The notes under the pieces: generated by a model
The model's input: only the letters and a program-made list of their open reading frames with translations
Database searches by the model: none
What the model was told of the DNA's origin: nothing
In this document: positions 7,743 to 17,056 of the stretch, piece after piece
Layout: the number at the start of each line of letters is the position of its first letter
How positions within the stretch are numbered: the first letter of the stretch is position 1
Made by a program: the position numbers and the translations under genes
Source of the DNA: Luteitalea pratensis
GTDB taxonomy: Bacteria > Acidobacteriota > Vicinamibacteria > Vicinamibacterales > Vicinamibacteraceae
Assembly (NCBI RefSeq): GCF_001618865.1
Contig: NZ_CP015136.1
Coordinates: 558,001-622,000 of the forward strand
Direction: 5' to 3'
DNA: 64,000 nt

Positions 7743-9455
7743 CTAGTAGCCGGCGGCGTAGCCATCCTTCCTGCTCTCCGACGCCCCGTAGTAGACGCCG
7801 TCCTTGCGCATGATGGCCTGGTAGCCGCCATACATGCCGTAGGCGTTGCCCACCTTGTGGCCGCGGCGCATCGACTCGCGGATCGTCTCTGCCGGATAGC
7901 CGGCTTCGAGATTCAGTTCGCCCACGTCGTTCACGTGTCCGGTGCGCGGGAACGAGCCCACGTGGTAGATGCGCGGCGCGTCACCGGCCTCTTGCAGGTT
8001 CATCCCGAACTCGAACAGGTTCAGCAGGATCTGCACGTGGCCCTGCGGCTGCATGTCGCCGCCCATCAGCCCGAAGCTCATGAACGGCTGATCGTCCTTG
8101 GTCACGAATCCCGGGATAATCGTGTGGAACGGGCGCTTGCCGGGTGCATAGCTGTTCGGGTGTCCCTCCGTGAGCTCGAACCACATGCCGCGGTTGTGCA
8201 GCGCGAATCCCAGGCCCTCGACCACTTCCAGTGAGCCGAACGACAGCGAGTTGCTCTGGATGAGCGACACCATGTTGCCGTCCTTGTCCGCCGTCGTCAG
8301 GTAGACGGTGTGGCTGTCGACGGGAAAGCCGGAGTGATACACGCCAGCGCGATCCGGCTTCACGAGCGCACGGCGGGTCGCTGCGTACTCCTTCGAGAGC
8401 AGTTGATCGACAGGCACGCGCATCGATTGCGGCTCCGCGTACGCGTTGGCGAGGTCCTCGAACACCAGCTTCTTGGCTTCGGTGAACCAGTGCACGTGAT
8501 CGGCGCTGCCGAAGCCGGCCTTTGACAGGTCGACGCCCTCGAGCACGTTGAGCATCTGCAGGACGGCGCTGCCCTGCGTGTTGGGCGGCAGTTCCCAGAT
8601 GCGGTAGCCGCGATACATCGTGCTGACGGGAGTGACCCAGTCGGAGGTATGCGCGGCGAAATCCTCGACCGAGAGGAAGCCGCCCTGCGCCTTGATGTGC
8701 GCGGCGATCTTCGCGGCGATGGGGCCCTTGTAGAACTCGTCGCGTCCCCGCGTAGCGATCGCCTCGAGGGTCGAGGCCAGCCCGGGGTTCTGGAAGATCT
8801 CGCCCTTCTTCGGGAACGTCCCGCCCGACATGTACAGCGACCGGAGATTGACGAAGCTGCCCGGCGGCGTCGCCGGCAGCCGCTGGCTCAGGCGGAGGTT
8901 GGAATCGTCGGAGATGTCCGGCGCAACCGGGAAGCCGTCGCGCGCGTACGCGATGGTCGGTGCGAGCAGACGGGCCATCGGCTTCGACCCGAATCGGCCG
9001 TGCAACGCGAACCACCCATCCACGCATCCGGGCACACTGACGGCCAGCGGGCCGTTGGCGGGAATCTGTGTCAAGCCGCGCCGCTTCAGCTCGGCGAGCG
9101 TCATCGCCCGCGCCGATCGCCCACTGGCGTTGAGCCCGTACAACTGCTTCGTCTTCGCGTCCCAGACAACGGCGAAGAGGTCGCCGCCGATGCCGCTGTT
9201 GCCCGGATCGCCAAGACCCAGGAACGCGTTGGCCGCGATCGCGGCGTCCACGGCGTTGCCGCCTTCCTTGAGGACGTCGAGCGCGATTTGCGTGGCAAAC
9301 GGATGGCTGGTCGCCACCATGCCATTGCGGGCAATCACCTCCGATCGCGAGGCGAAGCCGCGTCCGGAGAGCCGATCCTGGGCGACCACTGCCGTGCCGA
9401 GGATGGCGGTGACCAGCAACCCGATCGCCGTCGTGGAGATACTTCGGACGGTCAT
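7743..9455 (-). CDS. ggt: Gamma-glutamyltransferase (autoprocessing Ntn hydrolase)
   Basis: 570 aa from ATG 9455. A signal peptide (MTVRSISTTAIGLLVTAIL...AVVAQ) predicts export. Early GGT motifs are present (GMVATSHPFAT, GGNAVDAAIAANAFLG, GNSGIGGDLF), as is the C-terminal SRKDGYAAGY. The family cuts itself into two chains and transfers or hydrolyses gamma-glutamyl groups. Counting back from DKDGN, Thr383 aligns with the E. coli nucleophile Thr391, but the usual TTH triplet reads TVY. The start overlaps the stop of the upstream DinB gene as ATGA, showing translational coupling. Confidence 0.9.
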   Translation of the reverse strand: MTVRSISTTAIGLLVTAILGTAVVAQDRLSGRGFASRSEVIARNGMVATSHPFATQIALDVLKEGGNAVDAAIAANAFLGLGDPGNSGIGGDLFAVVWDAKTKQLYGLNASGRSARAMTLAELKRRGLTQIPANGPLAVSVPGCVDGWFALHGRFGSKPMARLLAPTIAYARDGFPVAPDISDDSNLRLSQRLPATPPGSFVNLRSLYMSGGTFPKKGEIFQNPGLASTLEAIATRGRDEFYKGPIAAKIAAHIKAQGGFLSVEDFAAHTSDWVTPVSTMYRGYRIWELPPNTQGSAVLQMLNVLEGVDLSKAGFGSADHVHWFTEAKKLVFEDLANAYAEPQSMRVPVDQLLSKEYAATRRALVKPDRAGVYHSGFPVDSHTVYLTTADKDGNMVSLIQSNSLSFGSLEVVEGLGFALHNRGMWFELTEGHPNSYAPGKRPFHTIIPGFVTKDDQPFMSFGLMGGDMQPQGHVQILLNLFEFGMNLQEAGDAPRIYHVGSFPRTGHVNDVGELNLEAGYPAETIRESMRRGHKVGNAYGMYGGYQAIMRKDGVYYGASESRKDGYAAGY

Positions 9456-9976
9456 GCTCGCAACCCCGACACGATCTGCAGGTGCCCCATGTGGTGACGG
9501 CCGTGCCATGCGTACATGTGCACCAGTTTGTCGAGCGTCATCGGGCCATTCACCGGGTGCACCAGCTCGCGGCCGAACGCCTCGTCGGGCAAGGACTCGA
9601 GCAGCAGGGTCCAGCGCTGGTGTGTTGCGGCGAGCAGCGCGAGCGACAGCTCGATCGGCGCAGACGAGGCGTCAGGCAATTCGGCCCAGCCTTTCTCGTC
9701 GTAGGCCTTGATCGTGGGCCGATCCTCGGTGAGGAGCCAGCGCGTGCGCACGTACGCGTTGATGTGGCTGTCGCTGACGTGGTGGATCACCTGGCGAGCC
9801 GCCCAGCCACCGTCGCGGTAGCGCGTGCCGAGCTGTGCCTCGGACAAGGACGTCGCAACCGCCCGAAATACCTGTGGGAATTCGACGATGGTGGAGATGG
9901 CACCGCGGCGCGCGTCGGCGCCCATGTCCCCCTCGTACTGGAAGCGGCCGACGGGATAGCGAAGGGCTTCGGACAT
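9452..9976 (-). CDS. DinB/YfiT-type metal-dependent protein
   Basis: 174 aa, four-helix DinB fold of the YfiT/BstA type. The likely metal-binding histidines are seen in QVIHHVSDSHINAYVR and the C-terminal YAWHGRHHMGHL. Relatives are thiol transferases or putative metal-dependent hydrolases; the thiol used here is unknown. The ATG at 9976 begins MSEALRYPVGRFQYEG, which matches the usual YfiT start; the open frame further upstream only translates repeat sequence. Its TGA overlaps the ggt start codon, so the two genes form a coupled pair. A thiol or glutathione-related link with ggt is attractive but only inferred. Confidence 0.85.
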   Translation of the reverse strand: MSEALRYPVGRFQYEGDMGADARRGAISTIVEFPQVFRAVATSLSEAQLGTRYRDGGWAARQVIHHVSDSHINAYVRTRWLLTEDRPTIKAYDEKGWAELPDASSAPIELSLALLAATHQRWTLLLESLPDEAFGRELVHPVNGPMTLDKLVHMYAWHGRHHMGHLQIVSGLRA

Positions 9977-9996
9977 GACCGGGAGTGTAGCCTGAC

Positions 9997-10031
9997 GAAC
10001 GCTGAACGCTGGACGCTGAACGCCGAACGCC
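9997..10031. repeat. Five tandem 7-mers (GAACGCT/GAACGCC)
   Basis: Units in exact 7-base register: GAACGCT, GAACGCT, GGACGCT, GAACGCC, GAACGCC. It lies just upstream of the DinB gene start. The block CTGACGAACGCTGAACGC that opens it recurs after the glutaminyl cyclase gene at about 48834. Confidence 0.85.
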
Positions 10032-10051
10032 GCTGCCCGGCTCCACACGAA

Positions 10052-10190
10052 GGTAGGGACCGCTCTCTGAGCGGTCCATCTCCACAAGCCTTTCGCTCTC
10101 CGAGCGGTCCATCTCCACAAGCCTTCTCCGAGCTGTCCATGTCCTCGACCTGGCATGACGTGCGGAGATGGACGCCTCGGAGAGGCGTCC

Positions 10191-10195
<5 letters not shown>
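10052..10195. repeat. Composite hairpin-pair element, GGTAGGGAC...GTCCCTACC (copy 1)
   Basis: The left hairpin (10052-10080) has GGACCGCTC pairing with GAGCGGTCC and ends in ATC. The right hairpin (10167-10195) has GATGGACGCCTC with GAGGCGTCC and ends in CTACC. The outer ends GGTAGGGAC/GTCCCTACC and the inner ends GTCCATC/GATGGAC are inverted. Between them, part of the left hairpin plus TCCACAAGCC is repeated about three times. The right end supplies the TAG stop of the aldo/keto reductase gene. Confidence 0.85.
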
Positions 10196-11186
<991 letters not shown>

Positions 11187-11317
11187 GGCGACACCGTAAC
11201 GCGTCGGCGTGACATCCGCAAACAGGCCCCCCACGGAACCCAACCGTCCCGCCGGGCGTCCCACCGGAGGCCCCGCCCGCCGGCTGGCGGGGCAGGCGCG
11301 ACCCTGAGGAGGGCGAG

Positions 11318-11866
11318 ATGGACACGAGCAGGTCACTCGACGAACAGCGCCGTGAGTTTGCCTCGCGGCGATTCCTCGCGATGCCACTCGCTGGCACGAT
11401 CGCCTGGCTGGTGGTGGCCGGCGGCAGCATGCTTCTGCCGCGCTACCGGCACCTGGTCCTCTTCGCCGCAACCGGGTCGATCGCCTATCTGGGAACGACG
11501 CTCTCGAAGGTCACGGGCGAGGATTTCCTCGACAAGACACGCCGGAAGAACGCCTTCGACAGCCTGTTCTTCCACACCGTGGCAATGTCGTTGCTGGTGT
11601 ACGGCATCGCGATCCCGTTCTTCCTCGTCGATCCTTCGTCGCTGCCGTTGTCGGTGGGGATCCTGAGCGGGCTGATGTGGCTCCCGGTTTCCTGGCTCCT
11701 CGAGCACTGGGTCGGCTACTTCCACGCCTGTGCCCGCACGCTCCTGCTCGTCGCGACGCACTACCTGTTCCCGGAGCAACGCTACCTCGTGATTCCACTG
11801 GTGATCATCGCTGTGTACGCGGTGACGGTCGTCATCCTGGAGCGGCGCTGGCGCCGCGTGCGCTAG
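11318..11866 (+). CDS. Conserved small integral membrane protein
   Basis: 182 aa with about five hydrophobic segments (near residues 23-42, 44-60, 85-103, 108-130, 150-175) and a basic C-terminus (ERRWRRVR). Phrases such as [22 protein letters not shown] resemble DUF7010-type small membrane proteins. No catalytic motif was recognised, and neighbours give no functional clue. GGAGGGCGAG just upstream is a strong ribosome site for ATG 11318. Confidence 0.75.
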   Translation: MDTSRSLDEQRREFASRRFLAMPLAGTIAWLVVAGGSMLLPRYRHLVLFAATGSIAYLGTTLSKVTGEDFLDKTRRKNAFDSLFFHTVAMSLLVYGIAIPFFLVDPSSLPLSVGILSGLMWLPVSWLLEHWVGYFHACARTLLLVATHYLFPEQRYLVIPLVIIAVYAVTVVILERRWRRVR

Positions 11867-11949
11867 AGGACCTCCTGCGTCTCGACCTTCCAGTAGACCT
11901 GCCAGTCGGCGCCCTCGTTGCTGTCATTGGCAATGGTGACGACACGCAC
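11863..11949 (-). CDS. Possible 28-aa small ORF or gene remnant
   Basis: GTG-initiated frame with GGAG seven bases upstream, reading MRVVTIANDSNEGADWQVYW and then KVETQEVL. The composition looks protein-like rather than random, and the stop overlaps the end of the convergent membrane-protein gene. It could be a real micropeptide or the tail of a lost gene, since this is the edge of a decaying region. No family recognised. Confidence 0.3.
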   Translation of the reverse strand: MRVVTIANDSNEGADWQVYWKVETQEVL

Positions 11950-11967
11950 GACGGAACTCCATCAGGT

Positions 11968-12030
11968 GTAGCCGCCGGACTTGTCCGGCGGTCGCCCATC
12001 AGAGCGCGTCGGACAAAGTCCGACGCCTAC
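11968..12030. repeat. GTAG...CTAC hairpin doublet
   Basis: Two adjacent hairpins: CCGCCGGAC (11972-11980) with GTCCGGCGG (11983-11991), preceded by GTAG; and GCGTCGGAC (12006-12014) with GTCCGACGC (12018-12026), followed by CTAC. It is the same design as the doublet at 47806-47870. Confidence 0.8.
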
Positions 12031-12051
12031 AGGCGACAACGTCCGTACGCC

Positions 12052-12336
12052 TCACCTGACGTTGACTGCAACTGATCGCCGGAGGTAGGTGCCGTAACGT
12101 TCGCTCGCCACGTCGAGTGCTCGTCGCACTCCCGGGCGGAGCGGCTCCAACAGGCGCAGGGCGAGCGTGAAAGGTGAGTCGCTTCGATTGGGAAGCGCTC
12201 GCTTCCACGTACACGCATGCCGGCCGTCCACCATCACCGGCTGGCTCAGCAGCGCCGACTGCGTGAGCGTCGAGACCGCCGACGACGCCAGCAGGCCGCG
12301 ACGGTCGCGGTAGCCGAGCGTGGACCTCGCAACCAT
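12052..12336 (-). pseudogene. Truncated C-terminal copy of the AlkZ-like winged-helix protein
   Basis: About 94 codons that align with the C-terminal quarter of the intact protein encoded at 14026-15147: GYRDRRGLLASSAVSTLTQS matches AYRDRRPLLHASTPVSTVAQ, and SALLSQPVMVDGRHACTWKR matches SALLSQPLMLEGRHVGTWRR. Everything N-terminal of the FDEY region is missing. The two are clearly paralogous but diverged, so this is an old duplicate or a transferred copy that lost its first three quarters. Expression is doubtful. Confidence 0.75.
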
Positions 12337-12586
12337 TACCTACGCACTTGGCCACAATCGGCGAATTCGGGGACGCACAGCACCATGCTGCGCGCCCCCC
12401 GCTGGTGCGTCAGCGGACCTTTGTTGCAAGCTTCCGCAGGACCTGGCTCGACAGGACGGCGGAACTGCGAGGACCGACGAGAGGACAAGCAGGGCCTCAT
12501 GTCCGGAACAGCGCAAAGCGCGGACTTTCGGTGCCACCGGTGCAGATGTCTTTGTTCGCGGCGGCCAGGCGTGGTACCGAAGAGCG

Positions 12587-12871
12587 ATGGCGCTCACCGG
12601 AAGATGCACCATCGCCCTCCTGCTGGTGCTATGGGCCGGCCGCGTTCCCATCGCGCAGGAACAAGGCCGGGCTGATAGCGACTGGCGAGGCATGCGCATC
12701 CTGCTGGACACGCTCGCCGACCGCTTCGGTCCCACCGAGCGAGAGCGTGGCTTCGAGATGGTGCGGTCCAGGCTCGCTCGAGGCGCTCTGGTTCCGTCGC
12801 CGCTGTTCGACGATGTGTCGGTCTGGATGACCCGGGGCGACACATGGCGGGCACTCGAACTCACGGGGTAG
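12587..12871 (+). pseudogene. Secreted protein of unknown function, 5' segment ending at in-frame TAG
   Basis: 94 codons from ATG 12587: signal peptide MALTGRCTIALLLVLWAGRV...AQEQ, then a charged region (ADRFGPTERERGFEMVRSRL). Translation stops at TAG 12869-12871, and the same frame continues open at once for 332 codons. Together they would make a 426-427-residue exported protein. The TAG is either a recent nonsense mutation, read through, or a stop/restart site. The 250 bases upstream hold no recognised gene. Confidence 0.6.
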
Positions 12872-13870
12872 ATGTCCGGAGGGCTCTATCGCGTCGGCAT
12901 CCGTGCCGAGGCTGACACTCCGGCGACCCGGGGCCAATACCGGGGAAGAATGCGACTCCAGCGCCTGGCAGGGGGACGCTTCGAGTGGACCGCGAACGAC
13001 GTGCAGGCGATCGGCGAGACCAGCCCAGCCGACATCGGACGTGCGGCACGTGCACTCCTTGACGGCGCTGCGCGCGCGAGAGGCGACGAGGCGGTGGCAC
13101 GCTCCGCACTGGCCAGGACCCTGCCGCGCGCGTCGGCTCAGTTCGGGCGGCTGTTCCGACTCGAAGGTCTGGCTCTCCAGCCAGATGGCGACGGCGCAAC
13201 TTCGATCCGCCTTTCGGTGAGACTCGTGCCCGACGGCATCCGCGGCGTGGCGCCCCGCTACGCGACGTTCATCGAGCGATATGTCGTGCCGATGCGCGTG
13301 TCCCTCGTCGTCGCGGACCCGGTCGGCGTCAAGTGGTGGGCGATCGAGGCCGCCGAGCGCCTATGGACACTCCGCCTGCGCGTCAGGAACGGGCATCTCG
13401 TTCCGCTCGACGGGCGTGTCGACGCTCAACTGCCGTCACGGCTCCGGGTCATGGCCGACTTGGCGACGCGGTTCGGGCGATTCGGCGTTGGCGCCCGCCG
13501 CGTCGCCGCGAACGTGTCGCTCACCCGCACGCCCGGTGAAGTGGGCCTGCTGGCCACGTTTCTCGAAGAGCCGGATTGGCAGCTGCCGTTGTTGGTCGAG
13601 ACGATGCTCGACAGTCCTCTCCGCTACCCGTTCGAGGCGCCAGGGTCGGACGTCGCCTGGACGATCCGCGAGGCGCCGGGCGGGAACGTTCTCGCACGAC
13701 GCTATCGCGCTCGCGTCAGCGACAGCTGGATCCTGCGCTGGCTGTCAGGCATGGTGAACGATGCGGTGGGAAGCTTCCGGGACGGCGCGGAACGGGAAGC
13801 GGATCGGTACCATCGAGCCTGCCTCCTCGCACTCCGCGACGACCTTGCCACCCTCGACGCTGCTCCGTAG
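12872..13870 (+). CDS. Unknown protein, 3' segment of the TAG-interrupted gene
   Basis: 332 aa, directly in frame with the preceding segment. It begins with ATG immediately after the TAG (TAGATG) with GGGG just before it, so re-initiation is conceivable. The start falls in the middle of a sequence that reads continuously from the upstream part (WRALELTG, stop, MSGGLYRVGIRAEA), which argues for one original gene. No signal peptide of its own, no membrane segment and no known domain were recognised. Motif-like stretches include VKWWAIEAAERLWTLRLRVR and DSWILRWLSGMVNDAVGSF. If made alone it would stay in the cytoplasm, unlike the intact protein. Confidence 0.6.
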   Translation: MSGGLYRVGIRAEADTPATRGQYRGRMRLQRLAGGRFEWTANDVQAIGETSPADIGRAARALLDGAARARGDEAVARSALARTLPRASAQFGRLFRLEGLALQPDGDGATSIRLSVRLVPDGIRGVAPRYATFIERYVVPMRVSLVVADPVGVKWWAIEAAERLWTLRLRVRNGHLVPLDGRVDAQLPSRLRVMADLATRFGRFGVGARRVAANVSLTRTPGEVGLLATFLEEPDWQLPLLVETMLDSPLRYPFEAPGSDVAWTIREAPGGNVLARRYRARVSDSWILRWLSGMVNDAVGSFRDGAEREADRYHRACLLALRDDLATLDAAP

Positions 13871-14025
13871 CCAGCGCGCCCGTCACATGTCAGCGCCCAG
13901 CCGAACCGCTGGACGTCTGCGTCGGGCTCCGCATCCCCGACGCGGTGCAGCGGTTCTCTCGCGAGTTGACGCATTCGGCAGATCCGACACGAGAAAACAC
14001 ATGCCGAACCTTCGTCGCCGAGACA

Positions 14026-15147
14026 TCACACGCCGATCAACGTGACCGGTCGCCCCAGGAACGCGGCGTAGCGCTGGACGCCTCGAACGAGGGCCCGTCG
14101 CTGTCCAGGCGCGAGCGTTTCCAGGAGACGCACTTCGACGAGGAGGGGAGCCGTCGGACGCGGTGACAGCGTCCGGCGCCACGTGCCCACGTGGCGGCCC
14201 TCCAGCATGAGTGGCTGCGACAGCAGCGCCGACTGCGCGACTGTGGAAACCGGCGTCGACGCATGCAGTAGCGGGCGGCGATCGCGGTAGGCGACCGTGT
14301 ACTCGTCGAAACTGGGGAGCAGGTGCACAGCCGCCGCACGGCGAGCGGCCGCTGGCGGGCGCTGCTTCGTGGCCGCCGTCGTCTCGTGGCCTTCGGCGCT
14401 CTGCCAGTACTCGGTTCGGTCGATGATGCGGCGTTGCAGGGCATCGCCCGCGAGCGCGATGCCTTCGCGCACGGCGCCCATCGGCAACCCTGACCACCAG
14501 GCGGCGTCGCTTACGGTCGCCGGGCCATGACTGGAGAAGTAGCGCGTCACGAGTGCGGTGACGGCTGCCTCCCGGTCGACGGGACGCGCTGGTGGCACGC
14601 GCTCGTCGATCAATGCGTACGTGAATTGCTTGCCGACGCGCGGGCCACTGCAGATGAGGCCCTCGAGTTCGGCGTGCATCACCAGGTGGGCGAGACGTTG
14701 GTCGGCGGGGTCGATGCGGGCGCGCCGGAGGACGTCGGCCAACTCGGGGCGCGTGAGGTGACGGCCGCCCGCGAGCGCCCGCGCGAAGACGCGCTCGGCC
14801 TTCGCGCGTGTGGAGGGGTCGAGGCCGAGTTCCCGGTAACGTGCCGCGCTGGCGGTCTGTATGCGCGGGCCCGTCAGCGCGAGCATCCACCGCAGGTCCT
14901 CGGGCGCGACGAAGTGCCACGTCGGCCGCAGTACGTGCGTGCGGACGAGGGCACCGGCGTCGAACGCCGCGAGCACGTTGGCTTCCGTGGTTGCCGTGGC
15001 GAGACGCTGACCGATCGCCCACAGGGCGCCCGAGAAATCCTGCGCCTGCACGGCGCCGAACCAACGGACGACGTCGACAGGCGAGGGTAATCCGTCGCCG
15101 GCAAGATGATGGCGCGCCAGACGTTCGCGAAGCATGCGTCGCGCCAT
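14026..15147 (-). CDS. AlkZ-like winged-helix DNA-binding protein (HTH_42 family)
   Basis: 373 aa, full length for the family. Members include AlkZ, a glycosylase that unhooks DNA interstrand crosslinks using a Gln-x-Gln motif; the equivalent here is QAQ in WFGAVQAQDFSGALWAIG. LVRTHVLRPTWHFVAPEDLR and the C-terminal YRDRRPLLHAS...SALLSQPLMLEGRH are also typical. It probably acts on DNA in the cytoplasm; real substrates are untested. A diverged C-terminal fragment of the same family lies at 12052-12336. ATG 15147 or 15135 could be used. Confidence 0.85.
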   Translation of the reverse strand: MARRMLRERLARHHLAGDGLPSPVDVVRWFGAVQAQDFSGALWAIGQRLATATTEANVLAAFDAGALVRTHVLRPTWHFVAPEDLRWMLALTGPRIQTASAARYRELGLDPSTRAKAERVFARALAGGRHLTRPELADVLRRARIDPADQRLAHLVMHAELEGLICSGPRVGKQFTYALIDERVPPARPVDREAAVTALVTRYFSSHGPATVSDAAWWSGLPMGAVREGIALAGDALQRRIIDRTEYWQSAEGHETTAATKQRPPAAARRAAAVHLLPSFDEYTVAYRDRRPLLHASTPVSTVAQSALLSQPLMLEGRHVGTWRRTLSPRPTAPLLVEVRLLETLAPGQRRALVRGVQRYAAFLGRPVTLIGV

Positions 15148-15192
15148 CGTCGCATACCGGGAAAGCGCCTCGGCGAGAGGCGCCCCTGTTCA

Positions 15193-15267
15193 GTCTCGGG
15201 GCTCAAAGTCTCAGGTCTCAAAGTCTCAAAGTCTCAGGTCTCAGGTCTCAGGTCTCAGGTCTCAGGG
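15193..15267. repeat. GTCTCAG/GTCTCAAA tandem array
   Basis: About ten units of 7-8 bases; the last five are near-perfect GTCTCAG. It lies upstream of the AlkZ-like gene start in a gap with no ORF of note. Confidence 0.85.
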
Positions 15268-15314
15268 AAGACGTGAGACTGATCTCGTAGCTGCCCGTCG
15301 ACCTGACGGAGTGA

Positions 15315-15334
15315 CCGTCGAGCAAGCTCGACGG
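15315..15334. repeat. CCGTCGAGC/GCTCGACGG hairpin
   Basis: Perfect 9-bp stem with a two-base loop. A partial relative (CCGTCGACC) lies just before it and CGTAG is near the left side, linking it to the GTAG...CTAC hairpin class. Confidence 0.65.
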
Positions 15335-15355
15335 CGACATCATCAACGCCGTCTT

Positions 15356-15410
15356 GGTGCCCGGTGCCCGGTGCCCGACACCAGGCATCAGGCATCAGGC
15401 ATGAGGCATG
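15356..15410. repeat. GGTGCCC and AGGCATC 7-mer arrays after the M28 gene
   Basis: Three exact GGTGCCC units (15356-15376), a spacer, then AGGCATC, AGGCATC, AGGCATG, AGGCATG (15383-15410). On the - strand the second block reads CATGCCT/GATGCCT, the same 7-mer family as at 7615 and 26177. It begins two bases beyond the M28 peptidase stop. Confidence 0.85.
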
Positions 15411-15412
15411 AC

Positions 15413-17056
15413 CTACGGCTGGCTCGTCGTCGTCGCGGTCGCGGGACGCTGGGCCGGCGCGCCCGGAGGGGGCGTCGCGGGGCGCGGCTTGGGCAGTGGC
15501 TTGCGCGGGAACAGCGCGTCGCGGTTCGCGGCCTGATAGGCAAACGACGCGATCACGATCGCGTTCTGCATCAGGTCCTGCGGAATGGCGCGCTCGTAGA
15601 CGTCCAGGTTCGTGTGATGCGTGCGCGACGAGTACTCGAGCGGATCCTGGATGAACTGGAACCCGGGAAGGCCGACGGCATCGAAGGCCTGATGGTCGGT
15701 GCCACCCGTGTTGCGAATGCTGAGCGTCTCCATGCCGAAGTTGTGGAACGGCTTCATCCACGCCTCGAACACCGGCGCCGCCGCCTCGTTGCCCTGCAGG
15801 TACACGCCGCGGAACGCGCCGCCGCCGTTGTCCATGTTCAGGTAAACCGACAGCTTGCCGTGTTCCGGCTTCAGCTTCATGTCGGTGGGATCGGCGAAGT
15901 GCTCCTTGACGTAGGCGCGCGAGCCGAGCAGGCCCTGCTCTTCCCCGGTCCAGAGCGCCATCCGGATGGTGCGGCGCGGCTTCAGCCCGCTCGTCTGCAG
16001 GATGCGCATCGCCTCCATCATCACCGCGGAACTCACGGCGTTGTCGGTCGCGCCGGTGCCGGTGTGCCACGAGTCGAAGTGCGCGCCGATCATCACGACT
16101 TCGTCGGCCTTGTCGGTGCCCGGGATCTCGGCGATGACGTTGTAGACATCGAGCGAGGTGTCGACGAACCGGCTGCGCACGTTCATCGTCAGTTTCACCG
16201 GCACCTTCTTCTCGAGCACACGCAGCAGGCGGCCGTAGTGTTCGCCGGCGAGCACGACCTGCGGCACTGGCACCTGCCCCTCGACCGTGCGATCGCCATC
16301 GCCGGGCATCGGCCCCTGCGCGATCACGGCGCCGTTGTCACCGCGAGCGCCGGCCGACATCTCGACGACGGCGAGGATGCCTTCCTCCTTGTAGAAGGCC
16401 ATCCGCTTCTTGCGGAACTCCATCCCGGCGCCGAAGCCGCCCGGGAAGCGTCCACGCGCGCTTCCGATCTGGTCGTGCGACAACTCCTCGAGGCCCGTCT
16501 CGGTGTAGCGGCGTGTCGGCGATTCGAAGAACGACGCGACCTCGCGGGTCGGAGACTGCAACACGAACTTGCCCTTCAGCGTCCCCTTGTACTTGGCGAA
16601 GTCTTCGTCGGTCTCGATCGTGACCGCCACGGCGTCGCCGCTCACTTCGCCTTCTGTGCCGGGCGTCCATGCTTTCGGGTACCCGAGCAGGACGAAGGGC
16701 TGTGGCGCGTCCATGCGGATGGACGTGTGCTCGTTCACCCAACCGCGGCCGAAGGGGCCCCACTTCTCCGTGTGGACGTTGGCGAGTCCCCACGCGGTCA
16801 ACTGCTTCTGCGCCCACGCCGCGGCCTGGTGCATCATCGGCGAGTTGGTGAGGCGCGGGCCGTTGATGTCGGTCAGGTAGCTCAGCGTCTCCATCACCTT
16901 GGAGTTGCTGACGCCCTCCTGCTTGATGCGATAGATCGCGTCGAGGTCGGCCTGATCGCGCAACTGCGCGGTCACCGGCACGGCGAGGGTGGCGGCCACC
17001 AGGGCCGTGGCGAGCGCAGCCCGACGCGTCCCGCCAGGAAGGGTCCAGCGAATCAT
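15413..17056 (-). CDS. Exported M28-family zinc peptidase
   Basis: 547 aa. A signal peptide (MIRWTLPGGTRRAALATALV...VTAQ) predicts export. Around residues 250-310 lies a PA-like insert region; the M28 catalytic domain follows with zinc-site motifs HFDSWHTGTGATDNAVS, WTGEEQGLLGS, a DNGGG stretch and the late His in RTHHTNLD. Such proteins are amino- or carboxypeptidases that trim peptides outside the cytoplasm. A Pro/Ala/Thr-rich tail ends the chain. It stands alone between repeat-filled gaps, so it is probably transcribed by itself. ACGTAGCTCC before the ATG is a weak ribosome site on the reverse strand. Confidence 0.92.
   Translation of the reverse strand: MIRWTLPGGTRRAALATALVAATLAVPVTAQLRDQADLDAIYRIKQEGVSNSKVMETLSYLTDINGPRLTNSPMMHQAAAWAQKQLTAWGLANVHTEKWGPFGRGWVNEHTSIRMDAPQPFVLLGYPKAWTPGTEGEVSGDAVAVTIETDEDFAKYKGTLKGKFVLQSPTREVASFFESPTRRYTETGLEELSHDQIGSARGRFPGGFGAGMEFRKKRMAFYKEEGILAVVEMSAGARGDNGAVIAQGPMPGDGDRTVEGQVPVPQVVLAGEHYGRLLRVLEKKVPVKLTMNVRSRFVDTSLDVYNVIAEIPGTDKADEVVMIGAHFDSWHTGTGATDNAVSSAVMMEAMRILQTSGLKPRRTIRMALWTGEEQGLLGSRAYVKEHFADPTDMKLKPEHGKLSVYLNMDNGGGAFRGVYLQGNEAAAPVFEAWMKPFHNFGMETLSIRNTGGTDHQAFDAVGLPGFQFIQDPLEYSSRTHHTNLDVYERAIPQDLMQNAIVIASFAYQAANRDALFPRKPLPKPRPATPPPGAPAQRPATATTTSQP

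Noticed and set aside
12320..12586. N-terminal extension of the TAG-interrupted gene back to 12320
   Set aside because: The extra 89 residues are Arg/Cys/Ala-rich without a ribosome site, and the ATG at 12587 starts a proper signal peptide.
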